Positions 1 to 9,690 of a stretch of 64,000 nucleotides of DNA are shown here, one piece after another. This stretch comes from Bimuria novae-zelandiae CBS 107.79. Taxonomy: Eukaryota > Ascomycota > Dothideomycetes > Pleosporales > Didymosphaeriaceae. The stretch is taken from the NCBI GenBank assembly GCA_010015655.1, contig ML976760.1, positions 161,283 to 225,282 of the forward strand. The letters run 5' to 3'. Within the stretch, counting starts at the first letter, position 1. Every line of letters begins with the position of its first letter. A program made the translations under genes and the position numbers. Under the pieces are notes generated by a model that was not told the origin of the DNA, made no database searches, and saw only the letters and a program-made list of their open reading frames with translations.

Positions 1-1208
1 TACTATAGTTAACTTAAGTAACTAGTATTAAAGCTAGCAAGCACGACGTCTTTATTAGCTTAACTCTATTAGGCTAGATAAATAATAACACTAGTTTAGC
101 GTAATTAGAGCAGGTTTTTAACTACTGCATAAAATAGAAAGCGCGCTAAGGGAGAGACTAGCGTCTCCTTATACTTAATAGCTATAATAGTCACCTAACG
201 ATGGAGTTTCTCGAGTACTATAACTCTTATTATATACTACTAGCTATGTTTCCTCCCCACTCTACCTATACGCTTTAGCTATTTAACGTTATTTACTTTA
301 AACCTCTCTCTAGCTCCTATACTAAGGTCCTTACTAATTACCTCTAAAAGAGCTAAGGGATAGTGCCTATTATAAAGAGGGACTTCTTCCTACTATTTTA
401 GAGTGCCTAGACGTCCTCCTTTAAGATAGAGATTATCCTAAAGTCCTTTAAAGCTACTAGTATATAGCCTAAAGACTATATAGTTATACTTAAACGCTTC
501 GCTAATAATTAAGAGGAGCTAGATAAAGCAGCTCTAGAGGCTCTTAAAGAGGCTAAATAGAGTCGTTTAAACCGTCTTATATAGTCTATAGTAGAGGATA
601 TTGCTACTAAGGAGTTAAAGGCGCTCTCCTAAACACTCTACTATCTCTAAGTATAAAATTAACTACTTTAACATAAAAACGAGGGCTTAAGCGTCGCTCT
701 TAACACTAAGAAGCGTTATAAGAAGCGTAGCAGGCCTCTTAATTTGTAGTAGAGGCAAGAGTACTATAATAGTACAGTACTCTAGTCTCCTTGTAAGATT
801 AAAAAGGCACGTGCACGCGAGAGAGTAAATAAAGAACTCTAGTATAAGAAGGAGCTTGCAAAAGCTAATTAGAAGGAACTTTAAAAGTCTTCTAAGCTAC
901 TTAAAGAGAAAGAAAAGGAGGAGAAGCGTATAGAGAGAGAGAGAGCTAAAGTAGAAAAAGATTAAATAAAGACTAAACAGGAGGCCGCGCGCGAGGCAAA
1001 AAAAGTAGCTTAAAATATAGAGAAAGTATCTTAAACTTTGTAAAAGGGTAAGCGTAAAGCCTTAAGAGGTCCTCCTTTAAAGTCTAAGCCTAAGAGACGC
1101 GCTGGTGGTGGTGTAGCTCTAAAGGAGTCCCTGGAAGCTACACCAGCCGCCCCACCAAAAGTCGACTCTCGCGGCCGCACAATCACTCTCCCAAGCAAAT
1201 ATAAGTAG
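1..1208 (+). pseudogene. pogo/Fot1-type DDE_1 transposase, C-terminal part, RIP-degraded
   Basis: This is the C-terminal half of a pogo/Fot1-family (DDE_1) cut-and-paste transposase; the N-terminus lies left of the window. Read forward with TAG/TAA taken as former Gln/Trp, residues near 240-300 give a PPHSTYTL-like block followed by LFKPLSSSYTK. That is the fungal pogo segment just after the second catalytic Asp. From about 690 to 1208 comes the very basic Lys/Arg/Glu coiled-coil tail typical of fungal members (KKRYKKRSRPLNLQ, then KEKEEKRIERERAKVEK), ending in LPSKYK and a TAG stop at 1206-1208. Dozens of in-frame stops, nearly all explained by C-to-T or G-to-A changes, show RIP. No function remains. 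Family assignment is confident; the element ends are not resolved. Confidence 0.8.
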
Positions 1209-1329
1209 TAAATAGCAATCGCGAGCATATTACAAGTCTCTCCACCAAAAAATCTCGTAATAATAGCTATTTTGTGGCTCTCTGCAGCCTCATCTTTGTA
1301 GTGATGGGCATGTTGTTAGTGGGGCGGCA

Positions 1330-2113
1330 CGCGAACCGGGGCGGCACGCGCGTCAGCACAGTAATTAAGAAAGCTATAGGAACCCTTAACTATCGCAAGT
1401 GTATTGCCTGTAAGAAGGGCTAGGTTAATAAGGCGATAGCAGCAAATCGCAAGCAATACGCAGAGCTTATGCTCGAGCGCTACCCTTAGCAGAAGGACTG
1501 GTATCACGTACAATTCTCTGACGAGGCTCATATTGGCTTTGGTCCTCAGGGCCAGCTGCGAATTATCCGGAAACCAGGTTAGAAATATTGCGCCAATTGT
1601 ATACAAGAGAGCACCGAGCCTGACGAGCAAGACAAGAAGAAACTCCACGTATGGGCTGCCGTAGGCTTCCACTTTAAATCGCCACTAGTTTTCTATAATA
1701 TTAATATTAATACTAATAGGAAAATGACCCAGCGCGCGTATATTAATTAGATTCTTAAGCCTATTGTTAAGCCTTAGATAAAACACCAGTCTAGCTTTGT
1801 ACTAGAGGAGGATCGCGACTCAGGCCATGGCACTAGCAAGAGCAATATTGTCCGTACGTGGAAGCAGGCAAATAGCCTCAACTCCTACTTTAATTGCTCC
1901 TCCTCGCCTGACCTCTCACTAATTGAAAACGCTTAGTCTCCTATGAAACAATACGTGCGCAAATATAGCCACTGGGATATTAAGACTACTTAGGAGCTTG
2001 CAGTAGAGGGCTAGGATAGTGTAAGGCAGCGATATATTAATCGCTGCGTATTGAGTATGCCCTAGAGGCTCAAGGACGTGGTTGAGGCTAAGGGCCGTAT
2101 GACAGGCTGGTAA
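1330..2113 (+). pseudogene. Tc1/mariner (DDE_3) transposase remnant
   Basis: This is a partial transposase of the Tc1/mariner superfamily, starting mid-protein. At about 1500-1580 the forward frame reads WYHVQFSDEAHIGFGPQG, the conserved first catalytic Asp block. It continues with KKKLHVWAAVGFHFKSPLVFYN and, near 1808, the second Asp block [13 protein letters not shown]. The Ser-Pro-Asp-Leu-Ser-Leu-Ile-Glu-Asn block at about 1905 corresponds to the usual SPDLNPIEN motif. The protein ends in MTGW at a TAA (2111-2113). Several TAG codons replace Gln/Trp. It lies end to end with the pogo tail to the left, suggesting one insertion truncated the other; its N-terminal helix-turn-helix region is missing. 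The sequence is less AT-rich than the island further right, so RIP was milder here. Confidence 0.8.
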
Positions 2114-2445
2114 CCAACAAAAACACCAAAAAAAAGTCTGTATACGATTTTACAGTATTGCCCGCAGCCTTATATTAATATATTATCGCGTCAAATGGCC
2201 TGCGTTCGGATATATAGTACAAAATTGTACAGTGGTGAGGAATCGGATCATTTTCGGCTATTGAGTCTCGCTTATTTTGTCACCCGCGTGCCTGCCTATC
2301 CTAGCGCAATTGATATATATATGTACTCATGTGCCGCCGGCATTCTAACTCTAGATGAGACCTTGTTGCACCGCCTCTTATACAGTGGCTGGAGCGACGC
2401 ACGGCCTCCTGCAGCGCGATAGAGTATGGCGGTGCTGACCTTGTC

Positions 2446-2509
2446 AATGGGTAGCCGAGAATCTTAAATGGGTGTCCGAGAATCTGATAAGGGTGGCCGC
2501 GGAACCTCC
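2446..2509. repeat. three degenerate 21-22 bp tandem repeats at the MFS gene 3' end
   Basis: Three imperfect head-to-tail copies begin at 2446, 2467 and 2489. Each starts AATGGGT or AAGGGTG and carries the core CCGAGAATCT (third copy CCGCGGAACCT). The last codons and the stop of the MFS gene on the minus strand lie inside this array, so its final residues (PPLSDSRTPI) are repeat-derived rather than transporter sequence. Confidence 0.6.
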
Positions 2510-3933
2510 ACCTTATTAAAAATGACAGATGGAATCGCCGTGCCCCACATAAACCCGAAGCTTCTCATGAAGGAAAATAGGGCCGCGGATACAGCATTGT
2601 CAGCGTCGCTGAGGTTTGCCTGAATAGCGGGAAGCACCGTGATCACGAGCACACCCATTCCAATAGGCGCAATGATCGAGAAACATGCCCACATCACTTT
2701 GTGAGAGTTTGCATCTAGGAGGGTGAAAAGCCCGAAGCCGACAGCTGACAGTGCGAAGCTGACGAAATGGAAAGGCCTGTATTTTCCGACCTTGGCCATG
2801 ATTCCTCCTGCGACGATGCGAGAGGGAACGCTGAAGAGCATGAATGGCAGGAGGTATACACCGGCCGTCAGAGGACTTGTTTCAAGGACGCCCATGAAGT
2901 AGACGGGAAGGAAGGTGGTAGCCCACAGAAGGAGGACGGCTGCATCGAACCCGAGGAAGTAGCCGATGAGCGAGGTTCGCGTGCCGAAGAGGTGAGCTGG
3001 GACGCTGGGCTTCTTGCAAAGAGACGTTGCCTCGTACACCTGGAAGCCAACCCAGCCCATGAACCCGAGAACCAGAGGAACAATAACGTGATAGGTTCCC
3101 CTGCCGTACAAGGAACCGCACATAATCAGTCCGAGAAGCACTGCACTCAACGATCCGATAAAAAGTAGGCCGCCTACAACGTCGATTTTCGCAAGGGTAG
3201 ATGCCCATGTCGGGTTCTTCTTCGCTTTGAGACGTAGGAAGCAACCTTGCACGAGAAGCGTGACTCCTCCGAGCGGAATGTTCATGTAAAAGATCCATCG
3301 CCAACCATGCCCCGCAATTACACCTCCAAGAATAGGTCCAAGTGTCGATCCGATCGCGCCAGAAGACAGCACCATGCCGAGGTACTTGCCTCGCTCACGG
3401 AGAGGCACCATGTCGCAGGCAATGATCTCAACGAGAACGAATTGGCCACCTGCACCAAGACCCTGTACTGTTCGCCCGGCGATAATGGTTGCCACATTCT
3501 TGGCTCCGCCGATTATACCGCTACCGAGGGTGAATAGTGCGACCGAGACGATCATTGGCCATCTCCGTCCGAAAATGTTCGCCAGCTGGACGATGATGGG
3601 CTGCACGACAGTCGAAGCGAGAAGAAAAGCGCTCGAGAGCCAGATATATTTTTCGTCAGCCCAGCGGATCGAGTGCGCGATGGTTGTTAGAGCAACACTG
3701 ATGATGGTGATGTCGATCGACACGGTGAGGAGCGATAGACACAAGGAAACAAACACTATCCACAACCGCCACGTTCTGCGCTCCTTATCCAATCTTTCAG
3801 ATGTTTCTTCTATTCTAGGGGAGAGGGTCTTGGTCTTGTTTTCAATCGGTTGGGAGCTAGGCCTGGAAGGAAGTGAAAGGCCTTCGTTGCGCAAGTTTTC
3901 GGATTGAATGGATGGAAGCTCCTGAGCGAGCAT
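2464..3933 (-). CDS. DHA2-family major facilitator efflux transporter, C-terminally truncated
   Basis: This encodes a 489-aa plasma-membrane drug/proton antiporter of the 14-helix DHA2 family, the usual exporter of fungal toxins and secondary metabolites. A soluble N-terminus of about 50 residues is followed by roughly a dozen hydrophobic segments. Family signatures are visible: SIDITIISVALTTIA in the first helix, the motif-A-like LANIFGRRWPM, RTVQGLGAGG (motif B) and the antiporter motif C GPILGGVIAG. DHA2 proteins usually run to about 550 aa. This one stops soon after GTAIPSVIFN, losing the last helices, and its last ten residues come from a 21-bp tandem repeat. Transport activity is therefore doubtful, although the rest of the frame is clean. 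The start at 3933 is the first Met and leaves a normal-length N-terminus. The neighbouring methyltransferase is on the same strand, fitting a metabolite cluster. Confidence 0.85.
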   Translation of the reverse strand: MLAQELPSIQSENLRNEGLSLPSRPSSQPIENKTKTLSPRIEETSERLDKERRTWRLWIVFVSLCLSLLTVSIDITIISVALTTIAHSIRWADEKYIWLSSAFLLASTVVQPIIVQLANIFGRRWPMIVSVALFTLGSGIIGGAKNVATIIAGRTVQGLGAGGQFVLVEIIACDMVPLRERGKYLGMVLSSGAIGSTLGPILGGVIAGHGWRWIFYMNIPLGGVTLLVQGCFLRLKAKKNPTWASTLAKIDVVGGLLFIGSLSAVLLGLIMCGSLYGRGTYHVIVPLVLGFMGWVGFQVYEATSLCKKPSVPAHLFGTRTSLIGYFLGFDAAVLLLWATTFLPVYFMGVLETSPLTAGVYLLPFMLFSVPSRIVAGGIMAKVGKYRPFHFVSFALSAVGFGLFTLLDANSHKVMWACFSIIAPIGMGVLVITVLPAIQANLSDADNAVSAALFSFMRSFGFMWGTAIPSVIFNKVEVPRPPLSDSRTPI

Positions 3934-4121
3934 GATGGCGAGTACGTCCCCTTCAAAGATTGGAGGCGAGCGGATCTTGATGAAAATACCTGCAGTTCAC
4001 GTCTTTCAAAAAGATTTAGATAGGGCGGATGAACGTGCCAATTTACGCCTCTGCATAAACAAGCTCGCAGTGCGAGCAAGTTGGGAGCTGGCTGAACCGC
4101 AGTGGTGATTACCCTCACGAG

Positions 4122-4151
4122 CCAGTTAGCTTAAACCAGCGAGCTAACTGG
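4122..4151. promoter_or_regulatory. 10-bp inverted repeat upstream of the MFS gene
   Basis: CCAGTTAGCT at 4122-4131 is perfectly mirrored by AGCTAACTGG at 4142-4151 across a 10-bp spacer. It sits about 190 bp upstream of the MFS start codon, where a dimeric transcription factor could bind. The role is an inference from position only. The rest of the 4152-4872 gap shows no gene, repeat or RNA that I can recognise. Confidence 0.4.
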
Positions 4152-4872
4152 TGGCCGTTAAATGACGCCACAGAGAAGCATTGCGAAGAGGAGAAACTGG
4201 GCGTCGCGTTTGCGACCTTTAACTGTGGGGATGGACGCCTAAGAGGATTTGAGTCGCGCGAACTATTTCAGGTGACTAGTATCCAACGCTCATGCACCAC
4301 ATAATCCTCTGAAGATGTGTACGGTGCGTCCTTATCGCTGGCTGAATATCTGGCTAGGCAGCCTATGTGCATGAGGATTGTAATTGTATCCGAAATGTGT
4401 CCGGTGACTCGTACAACCCGTGGTACAACCCGTATTTCAAGAACCCGCAATACTCATGCACGATTTTATTATAAGGATCATATCTATGTAGGTCTGATCT
4501 TTCTACAGCGGCACGGTATGCTGCGTCCTGGCGTCAGCACGACAGGTCAGAGCAACGGAGCAGAGGATAGCGCACATAATGCAGACAATGATAATCAGTC
4601 ATCACGAATACATCCGTACAAATTTTTCAAGTGCTGATCAAACTAAGAACGATAGATATCCATTTTTTAACATAAAATGCTAGGCATAGAGCGTTCCTAT
4701 GAATGCGTTGGCGATGCAAACCATGGATGATAACCTCAACACCAGACAGTCCGACAAACGATCGATCACCAGATGAACTTTTCTCGTAATTAACCTCCTC
4801 GCATCGTGAGCACGCTCTAGGCACACTCCTAACAGGCTTTTGGATTCCCCCTACCCTAGACTGGAATCATGA

Positions 4873-5804
4873 TCATTTCTCAGGTTTCTGAGCCCACAGA
4901 GAAAAAATCTTGTACTCCCAGCCAATCTTCTTCGCCTCTTCGAGGAGCTTCTGCGGCATCACATCGAGTTTCTCACGAGGCACGCAGATATGCGGGAGCA
5001 TCTTTGTCGTCGCTGTCACCCCAATAGCCGTGGCGAACAAGCTCTTCTCGCTTGTCTCGCGGATCTTTTCGCTAGCACGAGCACAAAAGGGTGTCGTCAC
5101 GATCTTGTAGTCGATGTTCTGCAGCCCGGCCTCTTTCAGCATAGGCGTCTCCTTCTCCCGAAGATCCACGCCCTGGCCAACACTAACAAGAGAGAAAAGG
5201 TCCTTGATGGCGTTACGAAATATTTGACCTTCTGGTCCAAGGTTCCAGTTGTCCCAATCCATCTCGACAAGTTGAATCCACCCACCAGGCTTAACCAACG
5301 AGATGAGGCTGTTGACAGTGTCTTCGAGCTTATTGGTGCCGACACCAGGAAGCGCGAATCGCGAATGTACAAGGCCAAAGGTTTCAATCCAGTCCTCTGG
5401 CCACACCTCTGTCATAGAATGGTGGTGATATGACGTGTCCGAGGGTGGGTCAGAGGGAAAGTAGTCTGCGATATCTGTGCCGACCCATGTATTCTTTGCC
5501 CCATTGGCCATTGAGCGCACATCGCGAATCCAGATGCCTGATGTATTTGGTCAGTGCAATTCGACACTGAATATCACGGCGGTGTGAAAAAGTGAAACTT
5601 ACCAGTAGCGGTAGCCTGGTCAAGGATTTTGAGACCACCCTTCGAGAGGTCGATGGGAGCAGTGACAAGTTGCGGCATCGAGTCAAAGATTACCTTATGC
5701 TTCCAGCCATTTCTCTCTGCCTCGGTTTGACCCTGGCCGAAGATAACATTGTCATCGTTGGAACCAGTCGTGGAGGCTGCGGTGATGCTGGGTTCAGCTG
5801 CCAT
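4873..5804 (-). CDS. UMTA/LaeA-like SAM-dependent methyltransferase (one intron)
   Basis: This predicts a 288-aa class I S-adenosylmethionine methyltransferase of the fungal UMTA/LaeA-like type, which commonly methylates small metabolites (for example N-methylation in epipolythiodioxopiperazine pathways). Exon 1 is 5603-5804 and exon 2 is 4873-5537. The 65-nt intron 5538-5602 begins GTAAGT, ends CAG and joins the SAM-binding motif in frame as ILDQATATGIW (residues 60-70). That motif is slightly unusual, because family members normally have GTGTG. Further signatures are the acidic WVGTDIADYFP strand, the family block VHSRFALPG (about 124-132) and VKPGGWIQLVEMD (149-161). The C-terminal half has the usual family length and no stops. 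It lies on the same strand as the MFS pump with a 0.94-kb gap. The substrate cannot be told; a global regulator role like LaeA is less likely given the cluster context. Confidence 0.85.
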
Positions 5805-6314
5805 GATTTTCGCACTTAATTGCAGTAACTAGAAAAATGCGGAAATCGAACGAGGTGATGATTTACTAGGTGTTGAAGGTTTAACAGTGAAAAAGAAGAT
5901 GAAAATGATTGAACGTATGAAGTAGGTGAGTATGATATTGCTGTGCCGCCTGATGCGGCTTGTGAAGGCGAAAGTTTCTGAAAAACCCCCGGAACGAAGA
6001 CCGCTTGATAACAATTCCATGTTCACAAGCCCAGAAAAGGGCACGACGAGTTAAGCATGCCTGGATGGGGCGCCTGTGCCACGTGTATGTGTTCAAGTAG
6101 CTCGTTTGGGCAAACCAAGAACGTACCATTTTTAACGCCTATTCTGCGCGGACTGCGCTTACCACTCCGTTCTAAAAGCGAAACACACCCCTGGACTATA
6201 CTTACCTTCTAGTTTGATACGGAATCAAAAGACCCTGTGATGGGTGAAGCTTCCGGTGAAGACTGCCAGCCTGCAGATGGCTCGTTTTCCTTCATTGGTT
6301 ATGTTTCATTGGCA
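5805..6314. promoter_or_regulatory. gene-free region upstream of the methyltransferase
   Basis: About 500 bp of ordinary composition precede the methyltransferase start. I see no coding sequence or repeat here. It should contain the promoter, but no single element can be named with confidence. Confidence 0.3.
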
Positions 6315-6398
6315 TATGCAGCTTCCCGGAGAAGCGGTGACACCTGATTGCTGGCGTATGCAGCTTCCCGGAGGAGCGGTGACCCCTGACTGCTGGTA
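6315..6398. repeat. 42-bp direct tandem duplication
   Basis: Two head-to-tail copies, 6315-6356 and 6357-6398, begin TATGCAGCTTCCCGGAG and run through AGCGGTGAC and TGCTGG. They differ at only a few positions, including the copy junction. No coding frame uses them. They could be a recent slippage duplication in a promoter region. Confidence 0.75.
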
Positions 6399-6589
6399 TA
6401 TACGCCCTCAGCGCTCACCCTTCGTAGATCATGCATATCATCACTTTTCAGCCTCATCTTAGGTTCACAGACCCTCCATAAGTATCCTCACTCCCTTGCC
6501 ATATCCGGGAACTTCCTATAAAAGTAGCACAAGGAAGCAGCTCCTAACATGCATATGAAACACACTTCTTCCAGCGCTTGAAACAGTAC

Positions 6590-7290
6590 GTAATACGGAC
6601 GGTTCGACCCTACTACGGTTACGTTACGGTTGCTAGTTACTACGGTACGTACGCTACGGCTGGGGGGTCGGTACAGTACTGTAGGATTACTGTACGGTTT
6701 ATTTCAGGGGTCTATACAGCCCGTAGTATATACAAATTTTCTAATTAAGAAGGAGGCTAGTATTAAAGTTATCTTTTAGGGCCTTTAGGAATTCTAGAAC
6801 GTTATTATTGCTATTAACCGCGTTGGCGTCTCTCTCCTTATTATTTATATAGGAGGTTAACTCGATAAGGTAGCTACTCTATATCGCTATATAGATGCAG
6901 ATCTGCAGCCACTTAAGGACTAAGGTTTATACTATACATAGCAACTAGCCCGCGCGCCTATAAGCTTAGTCTTACTATGCTATAAATTATTCTAAATAAT
7001 ATCTACCTCCCTCCCTAAATTGCGGCCTGTGGAATACACCTGTGAATAGTTAACTGACGGCGATGACGAGCGCGATGAGCTTGCTGAGGTGAGGGCCTTG
7101 CAGGCGGCAGAGGCGTGATACGGCGCTGCGGTGGAGGGCTGGGACGCCTGCGAGGCAACCTAGCCAGAAAAGGTTCCGTACAGCCGTATTATGGGTCAAA
7201 AGTTGGTACGGTACGGTGCCTAGTACGGTGGGCACCACACTACGGTACGTACGGCCCAAAACCAATTACGGACCGTAAAGTACGGTCAGT
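6590..7290. mobile_element. TACGG-rich hAT-like transposon relic
   Basis: Both ends (about 6590-6720 and 7166-7290) are crowded with direct and inverted TACGG/CCGTA words, such as ACTACGGTACGTACG near 6640 and again near 7240. Such subterminal clusters are typical of fungal hAT elements. The interior (about 6740-7030) is AT-rich with RIP-type decay. At 7030-7130 a forward frame rich in Asp, Glu and Ala resembles the acidic end of hAT transposases. I could not find an 8-bp target duplication or clean terminal inverted repeats, so the exact ends and the superfamily remain uncertain. A deletion derivative or MITE is equally possible. Confidence 0.4.
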
Positions 7291-7939
7291 AATACCGACT
7301 GTTGCATGCGCTGACTTCTTCTATCAGAAATTGAATGCAACCGTATGTAGATCATCTAGAATCATTTTGTATCGAAGTCTACGTGAACTTGACCGACATA
7401 AGAAATGATTCAGTCCCGTACCAATATCGGTAGGAATTGTAAGGGTGATAAATCATCTCCAATGTCTTTATGGACGGCCATAAAAAAATTAACCTTTGTA
7501 CATTCAAAGGAGCCAACTAATTCCCCCAATGCCATCTATCAATAAGGATATGAAACGAGGTCAAGAATTCTGGCGATGCTCGAGGTCTTGTGCTGTCGCC
7601 TGATCAGTTCCGGTCGATAACGACGATAAAAGACAACCTGCTTCTCGATTTCATGGTTTTCAACTGTCGCCTCTCACAAGCCAATCACCCAATAAGAGAT
7701 ATTCCAAAGGGCGTGGTCATGCATTGCATAGCAAAAGATACCAATTGCTGTTCACTCAGTGTGTTGAATTTCGCACCCCACATTTTGCAGCCCCGCTGCG
7801 CGAAATCGGCTTTCTACCATTGGTGGGGAGTGGTCGCTAACGAAACTAGTCGCCCGCAGCCTATTTTCGAGCTAATCACTACTCACTCCTTCCTTTCCTG
7901 CCCGCACCTGAATACTTGTTGACCAAAATTACCATAGGT
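7291..7939. promoter_or_regulatory. gene-free region before the small methyltransferase
   Basis: About 650 bp of balanced composition without a convincing coding frame. An open frame at 7590-7922 lacks any recognisable domain and is more likely 5' flanking sequence of the gene starting at 7940. Confidence 0.3.
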
Positions 7940-8643
7940 ATGCTAGAAGCTAATGCTGTGTACGATCAAGAGGGCGCCGCCCTCTTCGCCTTCCACGATC
8001 TCAACTACATTCCTTTCGGTTTCAGCAGCGACGAAGCACCGTACATTGAGACACCCATCGCGACAATGCGGGCTGCAGCAACCCTCATGGGCCTCGATAA
8101 TTCTTCCGATGCCATGGCAGGAGAAAAGACTGTAGTTTGCGATCTCGGCTGCGGTGACGGCGATTTGCGTAATGACAAATTCCGCTCTCGGGCCCAGCAT
8201 CAACTACATCGAAGCTAACCAGACGATGAACAGTGATAAGCCTGCTTCGCCACATCAACACGTTCAAGACAGCTACCCCATCCAACGCAATTGATTCTCC
8301 GCGTCCACAGGCCACAGGCGTGGGCATCGACTACTCCCCTGCGCTCATCGAAGCGGCCATCTTGGCAAGCGAGAAACAGGCTGTACATGTTGCATGGCGA
8401 ATCTACGACTTCAATGCCGATCTCGATGATATCGTCAACCAGCTGCTCACTGTCCAACATGTAACCCATGTCTTTGTGTACTTGACACCAAAGCAGCTGG
8501 CGCTACCGACCGTTCATAATATTCTAGTTGGCTTGTGCAAGGGGGGAGTTATGGTGTGCTGCTACAAGTATCATCCGTTATACTTAAAGGCGGCCAGGAG
8601 CGATAAGCTCATGGAATTGGTGGTTTTTGATGCGTCGAGTTGA
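7940..8643 (+). CDS. class I SAM-dependent methyltransferase, FAM173-like (one intron)
   Basis: This predicts a 212-aa S-adenosylmethionine methyltransferase. Exon 1 is 7940-8168 and exon 2 is 8234-8643. The 65-nt intron 8169-8233 starts GTAATG, has a GCTAAC branch site at 8214-8219 and ends CAG. Splicing joins the SAM motif seamlessly as VVCDLGCGDGDLLISL (residues 65-80). Other landmarks are APYIETP just upstream (33-39), the adenosine-binding strand GVGIDYSP (105-112) and HVFVYLTPKQL (155-165). The order xTP - DLGCGDG - GVGID - FVYL resembles the FAM173/ATPSCKMT group of protein-lysine methyltransferases, but that subfamily call is inference. The first Met of the frame region (7940) gives a normal N-terminus. 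The gene is intact, in contrast to its surroundings. Confidence 0.75.
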
Positions 8644-9146
8644 AAGAAAACTTTCTATTTCCTTGAGTCGCATTTCTCTCGGTCTCGCCAGCCTAATATA
8701 GAGCAGGCCGTTTGGCGGGGTGGATGCGACCTTGGGACGATATGAGGTACGTGCGTGCAGTGTCGACGCTTAATACGACTCAAATCCATGACCACTCAAG
8801 CTTCAACCTGTATGACCTTGGGCCTGTGCGTAACGCAGGTCTTGGCCATGTTTTCTCGCCCTACAATCACTTGACTCAAAGGCACATCCCTGTACTACCC
8901 TGCATAAGCATGCACCGAAGCGATCCCATGTGGTACCATATCTTCTGTTGTGAGCGGTTGGGGTATGGCTTTGGCTCACGATGGCTTCCTTCCCAGACGA
9001 CCTTGTATTACCAGTTCGCCCTAAAAGGCTCGGTGTTGAATTGCTTCACTAAAGCCTCCATGATACCGAGATGTGATCCTGCGGCAGCACCAGCAGCTCT
9101 ATTGGAAGTTCAGGAACCGTCAGCACGTAACCGCAGGCGAGGTGTC
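8644..9146. other. intergenic stretch, no supported gene
   Basis: Composition is balanced. A forward open frame runs 8712-9278 but shows no domain, is rich in odd Cys/His/Trp runs and overlaps the better-supported fragment on the other strand. I do not call a gene here. Confidence 0.35.
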
Positions 9147-9400
9147 TTACCTACGGGCAGTGACACCCAAGATACTGCCAGCGGTAGTCAGCATTTTTTG
9201 CTTCGCGATGGCCTGCATCTCTTCATCCTTTCCAGTGCCGTAATTCGCCTCAACCAGGGTCTTATTTACTATTTCTAGTCCGAAAGTCTTGAACCAACCC
9301 TTAACGTTGTCGACGAACTCTAAGTTAGCGCTAGTAGTCTTAATTATATCGGCTAGCAACGCGCTTATATTCTTAAAAGCCTAATTATTAGTTATCTTAA
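9147..9400 (-). pseudogene. methyltransferase fragment running into the RIP island
   Basis: On the minus strand, about 80 residues are readable. They include SANLEFVDNVKGWFKTFGL, EIVNKTLVEANYGTGKDEEM and KQKMLTTAGSILG. This layout (Trp-Phe-x3-Gly-Leu followed by an alternating strand and a K-x-K-M-L helix) matches the segment of UMTA/LaeA-like methyltransferases after motif III, as in the intact gene at 4873-5804. Upstream of about 9360 the frame goes on only if TAG is read as Gln, and then it is lost in AT-rich DNA. The downstream end also shifts frame. It is a gene end overtaken by RIP; the family call is moderate. Confidence 0.4.
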
Positions 9401-9489
9401 CCGCTATATATATTAGAAAAAGTTATTCTAACTTAAAATTAGCTGTTTTTAAGGTTATTACTAGATTTTTTTAGAGGTTACTACGAAAT

Positions 9490-9690
9490 TATACCTTAAA
9501 GCTTAGAATAGTTTTTTAGCTTAGAACCACTTTTCTAGTACTTACTATTAGATTATACCTTAATGCTTAGAACTGATTTTTAGCTTAGAACTACTTTTTG
9601 GCATATAATTATATTATAGCTTAAAATTACCTTATAGCTTAAAACTCCTTTTTACTTCTAATTATTATAGCTTAGCATTACTTTTTAACG
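9490..9690. repeat. degenerate AGCTTARAAYTACTTTTT tandem repeat
   Basis: The word AGCTTAGAAC/AGCTTAAAAT followed by TACTTTTT recurs at least seven times at roughly 20-40 bp spacing. It is a decayed simple array at the edge of the AT-rich island. Confidence 0.5.

Noticed and set aside
2767..3907. Several open frames on the plus strand (for example 2767-3168 and 3374-3907)
   Set aside because: They are antisense shadows of the MFS gene; their composition is the reverse-complement pattern of membrane helices and no domain appears.
7590..7922. 110-codon forward open frame before the small methyltransferase
   Set aside because: Out of context with the gene start at 7940 and without domain; more likely promoter sequence.
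8712..9278. 188-codon forward open frame
   Set aside because: No recognisable domain, unusual residue content, and overlap with a methyltransferase-like fragment on the other strand.
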